A DNA stretch of 6,293 nucleotides, from NCBI GenBank assembly GCA_009786045.1, contig WQTY01000136.1, positions 1 through 6,293 of the forward strand, read 5' to 3'. The position numbers and the translations under genes were made by a program. The stretch is from Pseudomonadota bacterium (GTDB lineage: Bacteria; Myxococcota_A; Bradymonadia; UBA4248). The notes beneath the pieces were generated by a model. It saw only the letters and a list, made by a program, of their open reading frames with translations. It made no database searches and was not told the origin of the DNA. Positions 1 to 6,293 of the stretch are shown piece after piece (within the stretch, counting starts at the first letter, position 1; the number at the start of each line of letters is the position of its first letter).

Positions 1-1908
1 CTGGGTGGCAAGTGCCGGCCTTTGGGTGGGATGTGTCGTTCGCATGCGGATTGTTCGGCTGACCGGGTTTGTCATCATGGCCATTGCGAGCTTGGCATCG
101 TAAAGTCATGCGACGTCCGCCCGTTTATGGCTTCTTTGCCGCTTGGTACAATTGAATATGCCACACCGCTTGTGGTTGAGCCGCCAAGGCGCGCCTATCG
201 AAGCAGGGAGTATGTCGATTTTACTTTGGCGCATGCTTCCCGCGATACGATGCTGTATGTGGCGGCCAACGATGCCATGCTGCATGGTTTCGTGCTGGGG
301 CAACATAAGGCCGACAAGGATTATCAGCCTCACCCGAAATATACCGGCCCCACTGCGATAGAGGAGGGGGATGAGCGATGGGCTTTCGTGCCCAAAGCAG
401 TTTTGCCGAATCTGCATAAATTGATCGAGTTTGGCACGCAAACCCATGTCAATGCTTCCCCGGTTGCGGCAGATGTGAAGTTTCCGGACGGTGTCTGGCG
501 CACAGTTTTGGTCGGCGGTTTTAGGGAGGGTGGACGTGGATACTATGCCCTCGACATCACCGATCCCAGAGAACCAAAGATTCTGTGGGAGATTGATCAT
601 ATGTGGCGGCCAGAAGCCACGGCTTCTCTGTCAGATGTCTTCACGGATATTCGGGTTTCGGTTGATGCCGAAGATAAATCTGGAGAAAACCTTGCGCGAA
701 TGGGCTGGAGTTACCCGGAGCCGGTGATTACGAATATCGTCATCAAGGATAAGATTGAGCCTGTGGTGATTTTGGCAGGAGGCGAGTCTTTTAAAAGCTC
801 GGAGGACGATCTCACGGGACGGGCGCTTTATATCCTTCGCCTTGCGCCCAAGACCAAGGATGAGCTGATTGTCAGGGTCATCCACTATGATACGGCCATT
901 ACGGGAACACCAAGTGTCTACCCCTCTGGGTTTAATTCGATTGCAAGGCTCGTGTATTTTGGCGATGAAAATGGGGCACTGCACCGCCTTGATCTCTCGA
1001 ACAGAGATCCAAACAAGTGGGTACCGCATAGGGTTGGCTCGAAGATAACACCTATCTTTGATCCCTCTTCGGTGGAGATACTCAATAAGTTTACCTACGA
1101 CAAAATCACCTACAAGCCAGCCGTAAGCCCGCTCAACGGCAACGCCAATCCAGATATTCAGATCACCTTTGGCACCGGTTCGAGCAGCACGACGAGCATT
1201 GGCGATTCAGATGTTCAGTACGTGGCTTCGTTTGTAGACTACTACCACCATGATAAGGGGTATCAGCTCAATGTTGCGCCCAATGAACCACTCTATGAGC
1301 CAAAACTGATCCTCTTTAACAGTGATGTGGCAGACCCCAAAAAGGATATCACTTTTGGCGATGCGGCATTCGAACTCTATACGACGGATCCGGTTTCAAA
1401 AGGTGAACTCATCAGACGACAAAAGATGATGGGCGCAGCAGTGACCTACAATTTTGAGTCGTACTTCCCAACCTTTAATGCGGCTTCGGCAAATTCTGCC
1501 TGTACGAGTGGCTATGCCTCCATTTGGCGTTTAAATGTGACTAAGGATCTGGCAAAAGAGCGTCTGAAAACGGTTTCTTCGGGGGTTCAAAACGAGAATA
1601 CGGCAGACACGGCGTTTGGCAGCAAGTCATTTTACGATCTCTCGCCTGGCACGATGGTCTATGGCGTTGCGATTACGCAGCAGGCGTATTGTATACGGGG
1701 CGATATCGCATCCAGCATGGGAAGCATGACTGCGCCTCAGCTGGTTGCCCAGACGAACTCTGAGGTTGCGAACATTTCTTCTGGCGGTGCATCGGATGGC
1801 AGCAATCTGTTGCGGCCCTCACAGACGGATGTCAAGACCATGGCATTGAACCTTGATGCGATCAACCCTTCGGTACGCGTGGTGTCGTGGGCGAGTGTCT
1901 ATGAATAG
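1..1908 (+). CDS. pilY1: PilY1/PilC-type pilus adhesin, copy 1, C-terminal part (5' end outside window)
   Basis: This is the C-terminal 635 residues of a type IV pilus tip/assembly protein of the PilY1/PilC family. In that family the beta-propeller domain controls pilus extension and retraction and the protein acts as an adhesin at the cell surface or pilus tip. The frame is open from base 1, and the first codons (LGGKCRPLGGMC) match residues 687 onward of the complete neighbour, so the TTG at 22 and ATG at 31 are internal codons and not the start. Visible in order are the end of a Cys-rich module (C-x5-C-x5-C-x4-C), then propeller motifs: LYVAANDAMLHGF, GDERWAFVPKAVLP, VLVGGFREGGRGYYALD, YFGDENGALHRLDLS, ITFGTGSSST, and a terminal VVSWASVYE before TAG. 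An RGD at 1696-1704 is absent from copy 2. Whether it carries a VWA domain cannot be seen. Family assignment is firm; the specific function of this copy is inferred. Confidence 0.93.
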   Translation: MGGKCRPLGGMCRSHADCSADRVCHHGHCELGIVKSCDVRPFMASLPLGTIEYATPLVVEPPRRAYRSREYVDFTLAHASRDTMLYVAANDAMLHGFVLGQHKADKDYQPHPKYTGPTAIEEGDERWAFVPKAVLPNLHKLIEFGTQTHVNASPVAADVKFPDGVWRTVLVGGFREGGRGYYALDITDPREPKILWEIDHMWRPEATASLSDVFTDIRVSVDAEDKSGENLARMGWSYPEPVITNIVIKDKIEPVVILAGGESFKSSEDDLTGRALYILRLAPKTKDELIVRVIHYDTAITGTPSVYPSGFNSIARLVYFGDENGALHRLDLSNRDPNKWVPHRVGSKITPIFDPSSVEILNKFTYDKITYKPAVSPLNGNANPDIQITFGTGSSSTTSIGDSDVQYVASFVDYYHHDKGYQLNVAPNEPLYEPKLILFNSDVADPKKDITFGDAAFELYTTDPVSKGELIRRQKMMGAAVTYNFESYFPTFNAASANSACTSGYASIWRLNVTKDLAKERLKTVSSGVQNENTADTAFGSKSFYDLSPGTMVYGVAITQQAYCIRGDIASSMGSMTAPQLVAQTNSEVANISSGGASDGSNLLRPSQTDVKTMALNLDAINPSVRVVSWASVYE

Positions 1909-1938
1909 CCATGGCGGACGGCAGAGAGCTGCGAAAGG
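1..1938 (+). repeat. tandem duplication unit, left copy (3' part)
   Basis: Diverged direct repeat of 4282-6222, covering the end of the Cys-rich region, the whole propeller and about 30 bases after the stop codon. Differences are mostly synonymous or conservative, and insertions or deletions are in frame, for example one extra codon in copy 2 near 4770 and an eight-residue stretch (HRVGSKIT, near 1027) missing from copy 2. The true left boundary lies outside the window. Confidence 0.9.
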
Positions 1939-1951
1939 CGATGCCGTATGA
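1901..1951 (+). pseudogene. possible truncated counterpart of the overlapping downstream frame after copy 1
   Basis: After copy 1 the same overlapping start is present (ATGAATAG, ATG at 1901). It encodes MNSHGGRQRAAKGDAV and then TGA at 1949-1951. The first residues and the underlying DNA (CCATGGCGGACGGCAGAGAG) resemble the start of the frame beginning at 6185, and similarity is lost within about 30 bases. The simplest reading is that the duplicated block included the first bases of the next gene and this copy is a dead remnant. It may never have been translated; the evidence is short-range similarity only. Confidence 0.25.
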
Positions 1952-2006
1952 CCCAAAGCGTGGGCTGGTCGCGTGGTGTTTGGGAGAGGGTTGGGGGGCG
2001 GTTTTT

Positions 2007-2036
2007 TTGTATAAATTTTTCTGATTTTGGAATAAT
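2007..2036 (+). promoter_or_regulatory. weak candidate sigma-70-like promoter for copy 2
   Basis: TTGTAT (2007-2012) and AATAAT (2031-2036) are separated by 18 bases in a locally AT-rich patch, which fits a housekeeping promoter loosely. It would give an untranslated leader of about 180 bases before the ATG at 2224. The match is modest and could be chance in a T-rich stretch; a TTGACT at 2066-2071 is a better -35 but has no matching -10. Confidence 0.18.
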
Positions 2037-2204
2037 GTCCTTGTGGTTGCGGGTTGGGTCAGTTGTTGACTATTTCAGGTTTTTCAGCCGTTTGAGTCGA
2101 CATTTGAGTAAAAAACTGCAAGGATTGGGCAGTGGCGTGGGTGTCTCTGACAGGGCACATGCGCGTTGCTGAGTTTCGCACTTGGCTGTCGTCTATTTTT
2201 CAAG

Positions 2205-2210
2205 CTCAGG
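2205..2210 (+). promoter_or_regulatory. weak possible ribosome binding site for copy 2
   Basis: CTCAGG is the only Shine-Dalgarno-like stretch near the ATG at 2224, with 13 bases between it and the start codon, which is longer than ideal. The start choice rests on the signal peptide and the AT-rich context (CTAATATAAAATT) rather than on this site. Confidence 0.25.
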
Positions 2211-2223
2211 CTAATATAAAATT

Positions 2224-5200
2224 ATGAACGTAAAAAATAATCGCAAGTGGCTGTCTGTGATGACATTTCTTAGTGTTTGCGGCATTTATGGCCATGCTCA
2301 GGCACAGGATGCAGAGGTCGACAAGGGGCTTGCGCCGCTCATCATGGTGGTGTTTGACACGTCTGGCAGCATGGACATCCTGATTCCAGGGAATCAGGAT
2401 ACGCGACTGACCAAGGCGCAATCCGAGATCGCGGGCAATCCCAAACGCGTGGTAGGTAATCCTCTGATAAGCCGGTGTGATGCTCGTTTTTCGCGGCGAA
2501 TTCGTCAATGCACTTCGACATCGTGTGAGTTTATTCCAAAGCTGTACTGTATGCGATCCGCGCCTGAGTGTGATAAGGTCATTGATGGCTATGGCTCATG
2601 TTTCAGGGGGCACAATCTCGATCCTGCGTATTACGATCTTAAGAACCCCAGGACCTATCCCAATGCCTACCATGATGACGGCGTTTTGCAGGCCTATCAA
2701 TACTCTGTCAAGTTTGGGTTTGCGGGCATGGCATATGGTGACATGTCGAAACTTGTCTATGGTCAGGCGATCTACAAGCCATCTGACTCTCTTGCCGGTG
2801 AAACCTATGGTGTGACAATCAACGATCCATATAAGATGTATTCCTACGGCTACTGGACCTGCGATTTCTATACCTATGATCCCGTTTTGGGATATTGGAT
2901 CTGTAATAATGAGTATTATTATGACTGGAGTTACGCAGTAGGCATGTGGAGTGCTCACCCGGAGTCTCCGGCGCCTTTGATGTATCCCATCGTGAGCGAT
3001 GAGCAGGACGACATTTACCGAAGCAATTTGGCGATCATTGATGGCGTGCGTTCCTATTATCCGACTTCAAATACGCCGATAGGCCCTGTTTTGGCCGACA
3101 TGTACTATATGTTTGGTGACCCCTACAAAGGGATAGCGCCCGATCCTGGCCTCATTCGCCAGCATGTCAGGAATAACAGGGATCTGATGGAGGACAACAG
3201 CTTTGCCTGCCGGCCCAAGGCAGTCATCTTTGTAACGGATGGTGAACCCTGTTGCGGTGAGGGTTATACTGGAGGTGTTTCAACCATGCATGGGCATGCC
3301 TATAACGTATGGCATGATGCCTATCATCTCTACAAGACTGGCGTGAAGGTTTATGTTGTTGGCTATGCCTTTAGTGGCCTAAGCGGCAGAACCGGTGTTG
3401 GCCGCATCATGAATATGATGGCATGGAAGGGGGGAACCTGCCGGACAGATGGTACAGTTGGTGAAATCATCGACCCCGATTCCCAGTTCGATTACGATAC
3501 CTTTGTCAACAAAGAAACCACTGCGAAAAGAAGCCTTTGTTTCTTTAATGCCGAAGACAGCACGGCACTTCGTCAGGCACTCGTGACGGTGTTGTCTGAC
3601 ATGCTTTCTGGACGCGTTTCGAAGTCCAAAATGGCCACAACCTCGGCCATCGGTGCCATCGCCAACTATGATGATGATCACAAGGCCGTTAACAGTGGCT
3701 GGTACAATGTATACTCTGGCTATCAGATAACCCTTGGCCATATCCGGCATACGGATTTGCAGCGCGAAGCGTTCGTGTGCAACTCAGAAAAAGGACAGTT
3801 CGAGAATGACGCTTCTCAGTATCTGGACATCACAGCTCGCCTGAAAGAGCGGCTTTCCGGATGTGCCCTGAGCGGGACATGCTTGTCGAATCGGGCCATC
3901 TATGTCGGGGACTACTCGGAGGACAGTTTTGCCATTGGGGCGAAGCTGCTGCCGATTTCGGATGTGGATGCTGGCCGGATGGACTATGTTGATGTCAATG
4001 GCGATCGACAGGAGTATAGTTTTTTCGAAAGCAACCCGCGTCTTGGGGTAGAAGCATGTCAGTCGGCCATGGGGGAAGATATTGGCAAATATACGACTGT
4101 TGTGCAGAACTACATGCTCAGCCCGTATGAGTGTGCCGTCGATTTCGATTGTGGTCTGGACGATAAGATCCCCCGCTATTGCGATGCTGGAAAGTGTTTG
4201 AGTTTGTCGGCGGTTTCGGATTTAAGGAGTTGCTCAAGTTCAGGCGCGGCTACAGAACAGTGCCTGCTCGGGTCAACCTGTCTGGGCGGCAAGTGCCGGC
4301 CCTTGGGTGGCATGTGCCGTTCGCATGCGGAGTGTTCGGATGATCGGGTTTGTCATCATGGCTATTGCGAGCTTGGCATCGTAAAATCGTGCGATATACG
4401 TCCATTCATGGCTTCTTTGCCCCTTGGCACGATCGAATATGCCACACCGCTTGTCGTTGAGCCACCAAGGCGTGCCTATCGAAGCAAGGAGTATCGTGAC
4501 TTTGTCCAGGCGTATGCTTTCCGCGATACGATGCTGTATGTGGCAGCCAACGATGCCATGCTGCACGGTTTCGTACTGGGGCAACATGAGGCCGACAAGG
4601 ATTATCAGCCTCACCTGTCGTATACTGGCCCCGCCACGATAGAAGAGGGGGATGAGCGATGGGCTTTCATACCCAAGGCGGTTTTACCCAATGTCCATAA
4701 ATTGATCGAGTTTGGCACGCAAACCCATGTCAATGCATCACCCGTCACAGCAGATGTAAAGTTTCCGACGGACAATGCCTGGCACACGGTTTTGGTCGGC
4801 GGTTTCCGAGAGGGTGGGCGTGGATACTATGCCCTTGATGTTACCGACCCCAGAGAACCAAAGGTTCTCTGGGAGGTTGATCATATGTGGCAACCAAAAG
4901 CCTCTGCTTCTCTGCCGGATGTGTTTACCGATATTCTGGTTTCGGATGCATCCGAAGACTATCCTCTTTCGCGAATGGGCATGAGTTACCCGGAACCAGT
5001 GATCACGAATGTCGTCATCAGGAATTCTTCAGGTGTGGATAAGATCGAGCCCGTGGTGATTTTGGCGGGCGGCGAGCCCGTGGTGAATGCTTCTAAAAGC
5101 GTTACGGGCAATCTTACGGGGCGTGCGCTGTATATCCTCCGTCTTGCACCCGAGAAGAAGGAAGATCTGATTGTCAGGGTTATTCCTTATGATACGGCCA

Positions 5201-6192
5201 TCACGGGGACGCCAAGCGTTTTCCCTTCTGGGTTTAATTCGATAGCCCGGCTCGTGTATTTTGGTGATGAAAAAGGGGCGCTGCATCGTCTTGATCTCTC
5301 GGACAGGGATCCAAAAAAGTGGGAACCGCAGGATCCCATCTTTGATCCCTCTTCAATCAGTAAGCTTTCCAAGTTTACCTACGATAAAATCACTTATAAA
5401 CCGGCGATAAGTCCGCTTAACAACAACGCCAATCCAGATATTCAGATCACATTTGGCACTGGTTCGAGCAGTACGACGAGCATTGGCGATTCGGATGTTC
5501 AGTATGTGGCTGCATTTGTGGATTACTATCACCCGGCAGATGGGTATAAGCTCAATGTATCCCCCACAGCGCCGGCGCTCTATGCGCCAAAACTGCTCCT
5601 CTTTAATAGTGATGAAACAGACCAGGAGATCACGTCTGACGGTGCGAAGTTTGAACTCTATACGACAGATCCGGCTTCAAAGGGGACAAGGAAACTGGCT
5701 GGGCGACAAAAGATGATGGGGGCAGCTGTGACCTACAACTTCGAGTCGTATTTCCCGACCTTTAATGCGGCTTCGGCGAATTCTTCCTGCACGAGTGGCT
5801 ATGCCTCCATTTGGCGTTTGGATGTGACTAAGGAAAGTCTGAACAAGCTCGATCCTTCAGTGGTTCAAAACAAAAATACAGTCAATGCAGCGTTTGGCAG
5901 CAACAAATCGTTTTATGATCTTTCGCCGGGCACGATGGTCTATGGCGTTGAAATTACGCAGCAGGCGTATTGCATAAAGGGCGATATCGCATCCAGCATG
6001 GGGGGCCAGGCGACAGCACCCCAGCTGGTTGCTCAGACAAACTCCGAGGTTACGAATATTTCTTCAGGCGGTACTTCGGATGGCAGCAATTTGATGCGGC
6101 CCTCGCAGACGGATGTCAAGACCATGGCATTGAATCTTGATGCGATTAGCCCCATGGTGCAGGTGGTGTCGTGGGCGAGTGTCTATGAATAA
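2224..6192 (+). CDS. pilY1: PilY1/PilC-type pilus adhesin with VWA domain, copy 2 (complete)
   Basis: A complete 1322-residue PilY1-like protein, somewhat longer than typical PilY1. The ATG at 2224 is chosen because it gives a clear Sec signal peptide: basic N-region (K4, R7, K8), hydrophobic core 9-22, likely cleavage after AQA at 25-27. A VWA domain follows, with a full MIDAS set: DTSGS at 45-49, T284 in TPIGPVL, and D339 in FVTDGEP. Residues about 55-275 are a large Cys- and Tyr-rich insertion between these motifs. A linker (about 460-610) contains W493 in SGWYNVYSGY. Cys-rich modules occupy 637-723. The PilC-type beta-propeller runs from about 725 to the end: LYVAANDAMLHGF (771-783), VLVGGFREGGRGYYALD (856-872), YFGDEKGALHRLDLS (1012-1026), ITFGTGSSST (from 1075), ending in VVSWASVYE. 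By family knowledge it should be exported and act at the pilus tip or outer surface in adhesion, surface sensing and pilus dynamics. The usual DxDxDxxxD calcium loop before YFGD is not present. No strong ribosome binding site is seen. Confidence 0.95.
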   Translation: MNVKNNRKWLSVMTFLSVCGIYGHAQAQDAEVDKGLAPLIMVVFDTSGSMDILIPGNQDTRLTKAQSEIAGNPKRVVGNPLISRCDARFSRRIRQCTSTSCEFIPKLYCMRSAPECDKVIDGYGSCFRGHNLDPAYYDLKNPRTYPNAYHDDGVLQAYQYSVKFGFAGMAYGDMSKLVYGQAIYKPSDSLAGETYGVTINDPYKMYSYGYWTCDFYTYDPVLGYWICNNEYYYDWSYAVGMWSAHPESPAPLMYPIVSDEQDDIYRSNLAIIDGVRSYYPTSNTPIGPVLADMYYMFGDPYKGIAPDPGLIRQHVRNNRDLMEDNSFACRPKAVIFVTDGEPCCGEGYTGGVSTMHGHAYNVWHDAYHLYKTGVKVYVVGYAFSGLSGRTGVGRIMNMMAWKGGTCRTDGTVGEIIDPDSQFDYDTFVNKETTAKRSLCFFNAEDSTALRQALVTVLSDMLSGRVSKSKMATTSAIGAIANYDDDHKAVNSGWYNVYSGYQITLGHIRHTDLQREAFVCNSEKGQFENDASQYLDITARLKERLSGCALSGTCLSNRAIYVGDYSEDSFAIGAKLLPISDVDAGRMDYVDVNGDRQEYSFFESNPRLGVEACQSAMGEDIGKYTTVVQNYMLSPYECAVDFDCGLDDKIPRYCDAGKCLSLSAVSDLRSCSSSGAATEQCLLGSTCLGGKCRPLGGMCRSHAECSDDRVCHHGYCELGIVKSCDIRPFMASLPLGTIEYATPLVVEPPRRAYRSKEYRDFVQAYAFRDTMLYVAANDAMLHGFVLGQHEADKDYQPHLSYTGPATIEEGDERWAFIPKAVLPNVHKLIEFGTQTHVNASPVTADVKFPTDNAWHTVLVGGFREGGRGYYALDVTDPREPKVLWEVDHMWQPKASASLPDVFTDILVSDASEDYPLSRMGMSYPEPVITNVVIRNSSGVDKIEPVVILAGGEPVVNASKSVTGNLTGRALYILRLAPEKKEDLIVRVIPYDTAITGTPSVFPSGFNSIARLVYFGDEKGALHRLDLSDRDPKKWEPQDPIFDPSSISKLSKFTYDKITYKPAISPLNNNANPDIQITFGTGSSSTTSIGDSDVQYVAAFVDYYHPADGYKLNVSPTAPALYAPKLLLFNSDETDQEITSDGAKFELYTTDPASKGTRKLAGRQKMMGAAVTYNFESYFPTFNAASANSSCTSGYASIWRLDVTKESLNKLDPSVVQNKNTVNAAFGSNKSFYDLSPGTMVYGVEITQQAYCIKGDIASSMGGQATAPQLVAQTNSEVTNISSGGTSDGSNLMRPSQTDVKTMALNLDAISPMVQVVSWASVYE
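4132..4368 (+). repeat. Cys-rich modules within copy 2 (residues 637-715)
   Basis: Three related four-Cys units lie in tandem between the linker and the propeller. Unit 1 has C637, C643, C653, C658 (C-x5-C-x9-C-x4-C). Unit 2 has C670, C680, C686, C691 (C-x9-C-x5-C-x4-C). Unit 3 has C698, C704, C710, C715 (C-x5-C-x5-C-x4-C), with a further C723 after it. Each ends in a C-x2-G-x-C-like turn (CDAGKC, CLGGKC, CHHGYC). This is the look of small disulfide-bonded modules in exported proteins, so the segment probably forms a rigid stalk between the VWA and propeller domains. The disulfide pairing is inferred. The last unit is also visible at the start of copy 1. Confidence 0.7.
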
Positions 6193-6222
6193 CCATGGCT
6201 GGCGAACGGCAGAAGCTGCCCC
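4282..6222 (+). repeat. tandem duplication unit, right copy (3' part)
   Basis: Diverged direct repeat of 1-1938. Long exact or nearly exact DNA stretches remain in conserved propeller strands, for example the segment encoding KLIEFGTQTHVNA (about 418-455 and 4699-4736) and the one encoding GDIASSM near the end. Similarity continues through the stop codon into the start of the next frame and fades near 6222. Confidence 0.9.
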
Positions 6223-6293
6223 ATTGACAAAAAACAATCTGCAGGGGGGCGGTTTGCAAACCCGGCAGCAGGTTACCTGTAGGGGCGACCGGG
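6185..6293 (+). CDS. possible downstream gene, 5' part only (candidate prepilin leader)
   Basis: An ATG at 6185 overlaps the end of the preceding adhesin gene by eight bases (ATGAATAA), a layout typical of translational coupling. The frame stays open for 36 codons to the window edge. The visible peptide is hydrophilic (begins MNNHGWRTAEAAP, ends QVTCRGDR) and the last base, G, begins the next codon. A basic stretch ending in R followed by a Gly codon is what comes just before the cleavage site of type IV prepilins (G followed by FTLIE), and minor pilin genes commonly sit beside pilY1. The hydrophobic segment that would prove this lies outside the window. A 36-residue leader would be long; a TTG at 6254 behind a G-rich stretch (6243-6249) would give a shorter one. 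It could equally be a chance open frame, which 36 codons do not exclude. Confidence 0.35.
   Translation, partial: MNNHGWRTAEAAPLTKNNLQGGGLQTRQQVTCRGDR

Larger units (their letters stand above)
1909..2223. other. 315-base intergenic region between the two adhesin copies
   Basis: The first 30 bases or so are duplicated after the second copy (CCATGGC... through AGCTGC). From about 1951 to 2110 the plus strand is strikingly rich in G and T, with G runs at 1982-1984, 1988-1990 and 1993-1998 followed by a T7 at 2002-2008. The T run is not preceded by a good GC stem: CCCAAA (1952-1957) can pair with TTTGGG (1979-1984), but around a 21-base loop and 17 bases before the T run, so no intrinsic terminator is called. 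A 74-codon open frame at 1948-2172 has no recognisable features. The end (2191-2223) is AT-rich, as expected at a translation start. The gap is large enough for copy 2 to have its own promoter. Confidence 0.6.

Noticed and set aside
22..31. TTG at 22 or ATG at 31 as the true start of copy 1
   Set aside because: The frame is open to base 1 and the upstream codons match copy 2 at residue 687, so the gene continues outside the window.
106..600. Antisense open frame, with a similar one at 4273-4614
   Set aside because: Its resemblance between copies is a by-product of sense-strand conservation; it has no signal peptide or known motif and a pilY1 frame fully explains the DNA.
1962..1998. G-quadruplex
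   Set aside because: Only three well-spaced G3 runs are present; a fourth needs a 17-base loop or a zero-length loop within G6.
1952..2008. Intrinsic terminator after copy 1 (CCCAAA/TTTGGG then T7)
   Set aside because: The stem is only six pairs around a 21-base loop and lies 17 bases from the T run.
1948..2172. 74-codon open frame in the intergenic region
   Set aside because: No recognisable domain, no good ribosome binding site, and a composition that simply reflects the G/T-rich strand.
2215..2220. TATAAA as a -10 promoter element
   Set aside because: Transcription would begin at or after the ATG at 2224 and no -35 lies at proper spacing; it is more likely just AT-rich start context.
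2269..2283. Lipoprotein signal at C19 of copy 2
   Set aside because: The residues before C19 are L-S-V; Val at -1 does not fit a lipobox, and AQA at 25-27 gives a normal signal peptidase I site.
6251..6262. Perfect 12-base palindrome GGTTTGCAAACC
   Set aside because: It is isolated, has no U tract or second copy in the window, and lies inside an open frame, so no operator or terminator is called.

Overview
The window holds two tandem, same-strand genes for PilY1/PilC-type type IV pilus adhesins and almost nothing else. The upstream copy is cut by the left edge and only its last 635 codons are present (1-1908). The second copy is complete (2224-6192, 1322 codons). It has a Sec signal peptide, a von Willebrand factor A (VWA) domain with a large Tyr- and Cys-rich insertion, a linker, a set of Cys-rich modules, and a C-terminal PilC/PilY1 beta-propeller. 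The two propeller halves align end to end, at roughly four fifths amino-acid identity by eye, with every length difference in frame. This points to an old tandem duplication held under purifying selection.

Layout: 1-1908 is the 3' part of copy 1. 1909-2223 is a 315-base intergenic stretch with no convincing gene or terminator. 2224-6192 is copy 2. From 6185 to the right edge a third reading frame overlaps the end of copy 2 (ATGAATAA) and stays open; its last visible residues (CRGDR, then a G as the next base) would suit a prepilin leader just before the cleavage site, but this cannot be confirmed here. The duplicated block runs about 30 bases past each stop codon and includes the start of this overlapping frame. 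After copy 1 that frame ends at a TGA after 16 codons.

Organism: a Gram-negative, piliated bacterium of medium GC content. The short Cys-rich modules of the C-x5-C-x(5-9)-C-x4-C kind resemble those common in secreted proteins of myxobacteria and related former deltaproteobacteria, so that group is a reasonable but weak guess. Together the genes suggest a pilus-tip or minor-pilin locus with two diverging adhesin paralogs. The most notable points are the apparent loss, in both copies, of the acidic calcium-binding loop that normally precedes the YxGD blade motif of PilY1, and the unusual insertion splitting the metal-binding motifs of the VWA domain.
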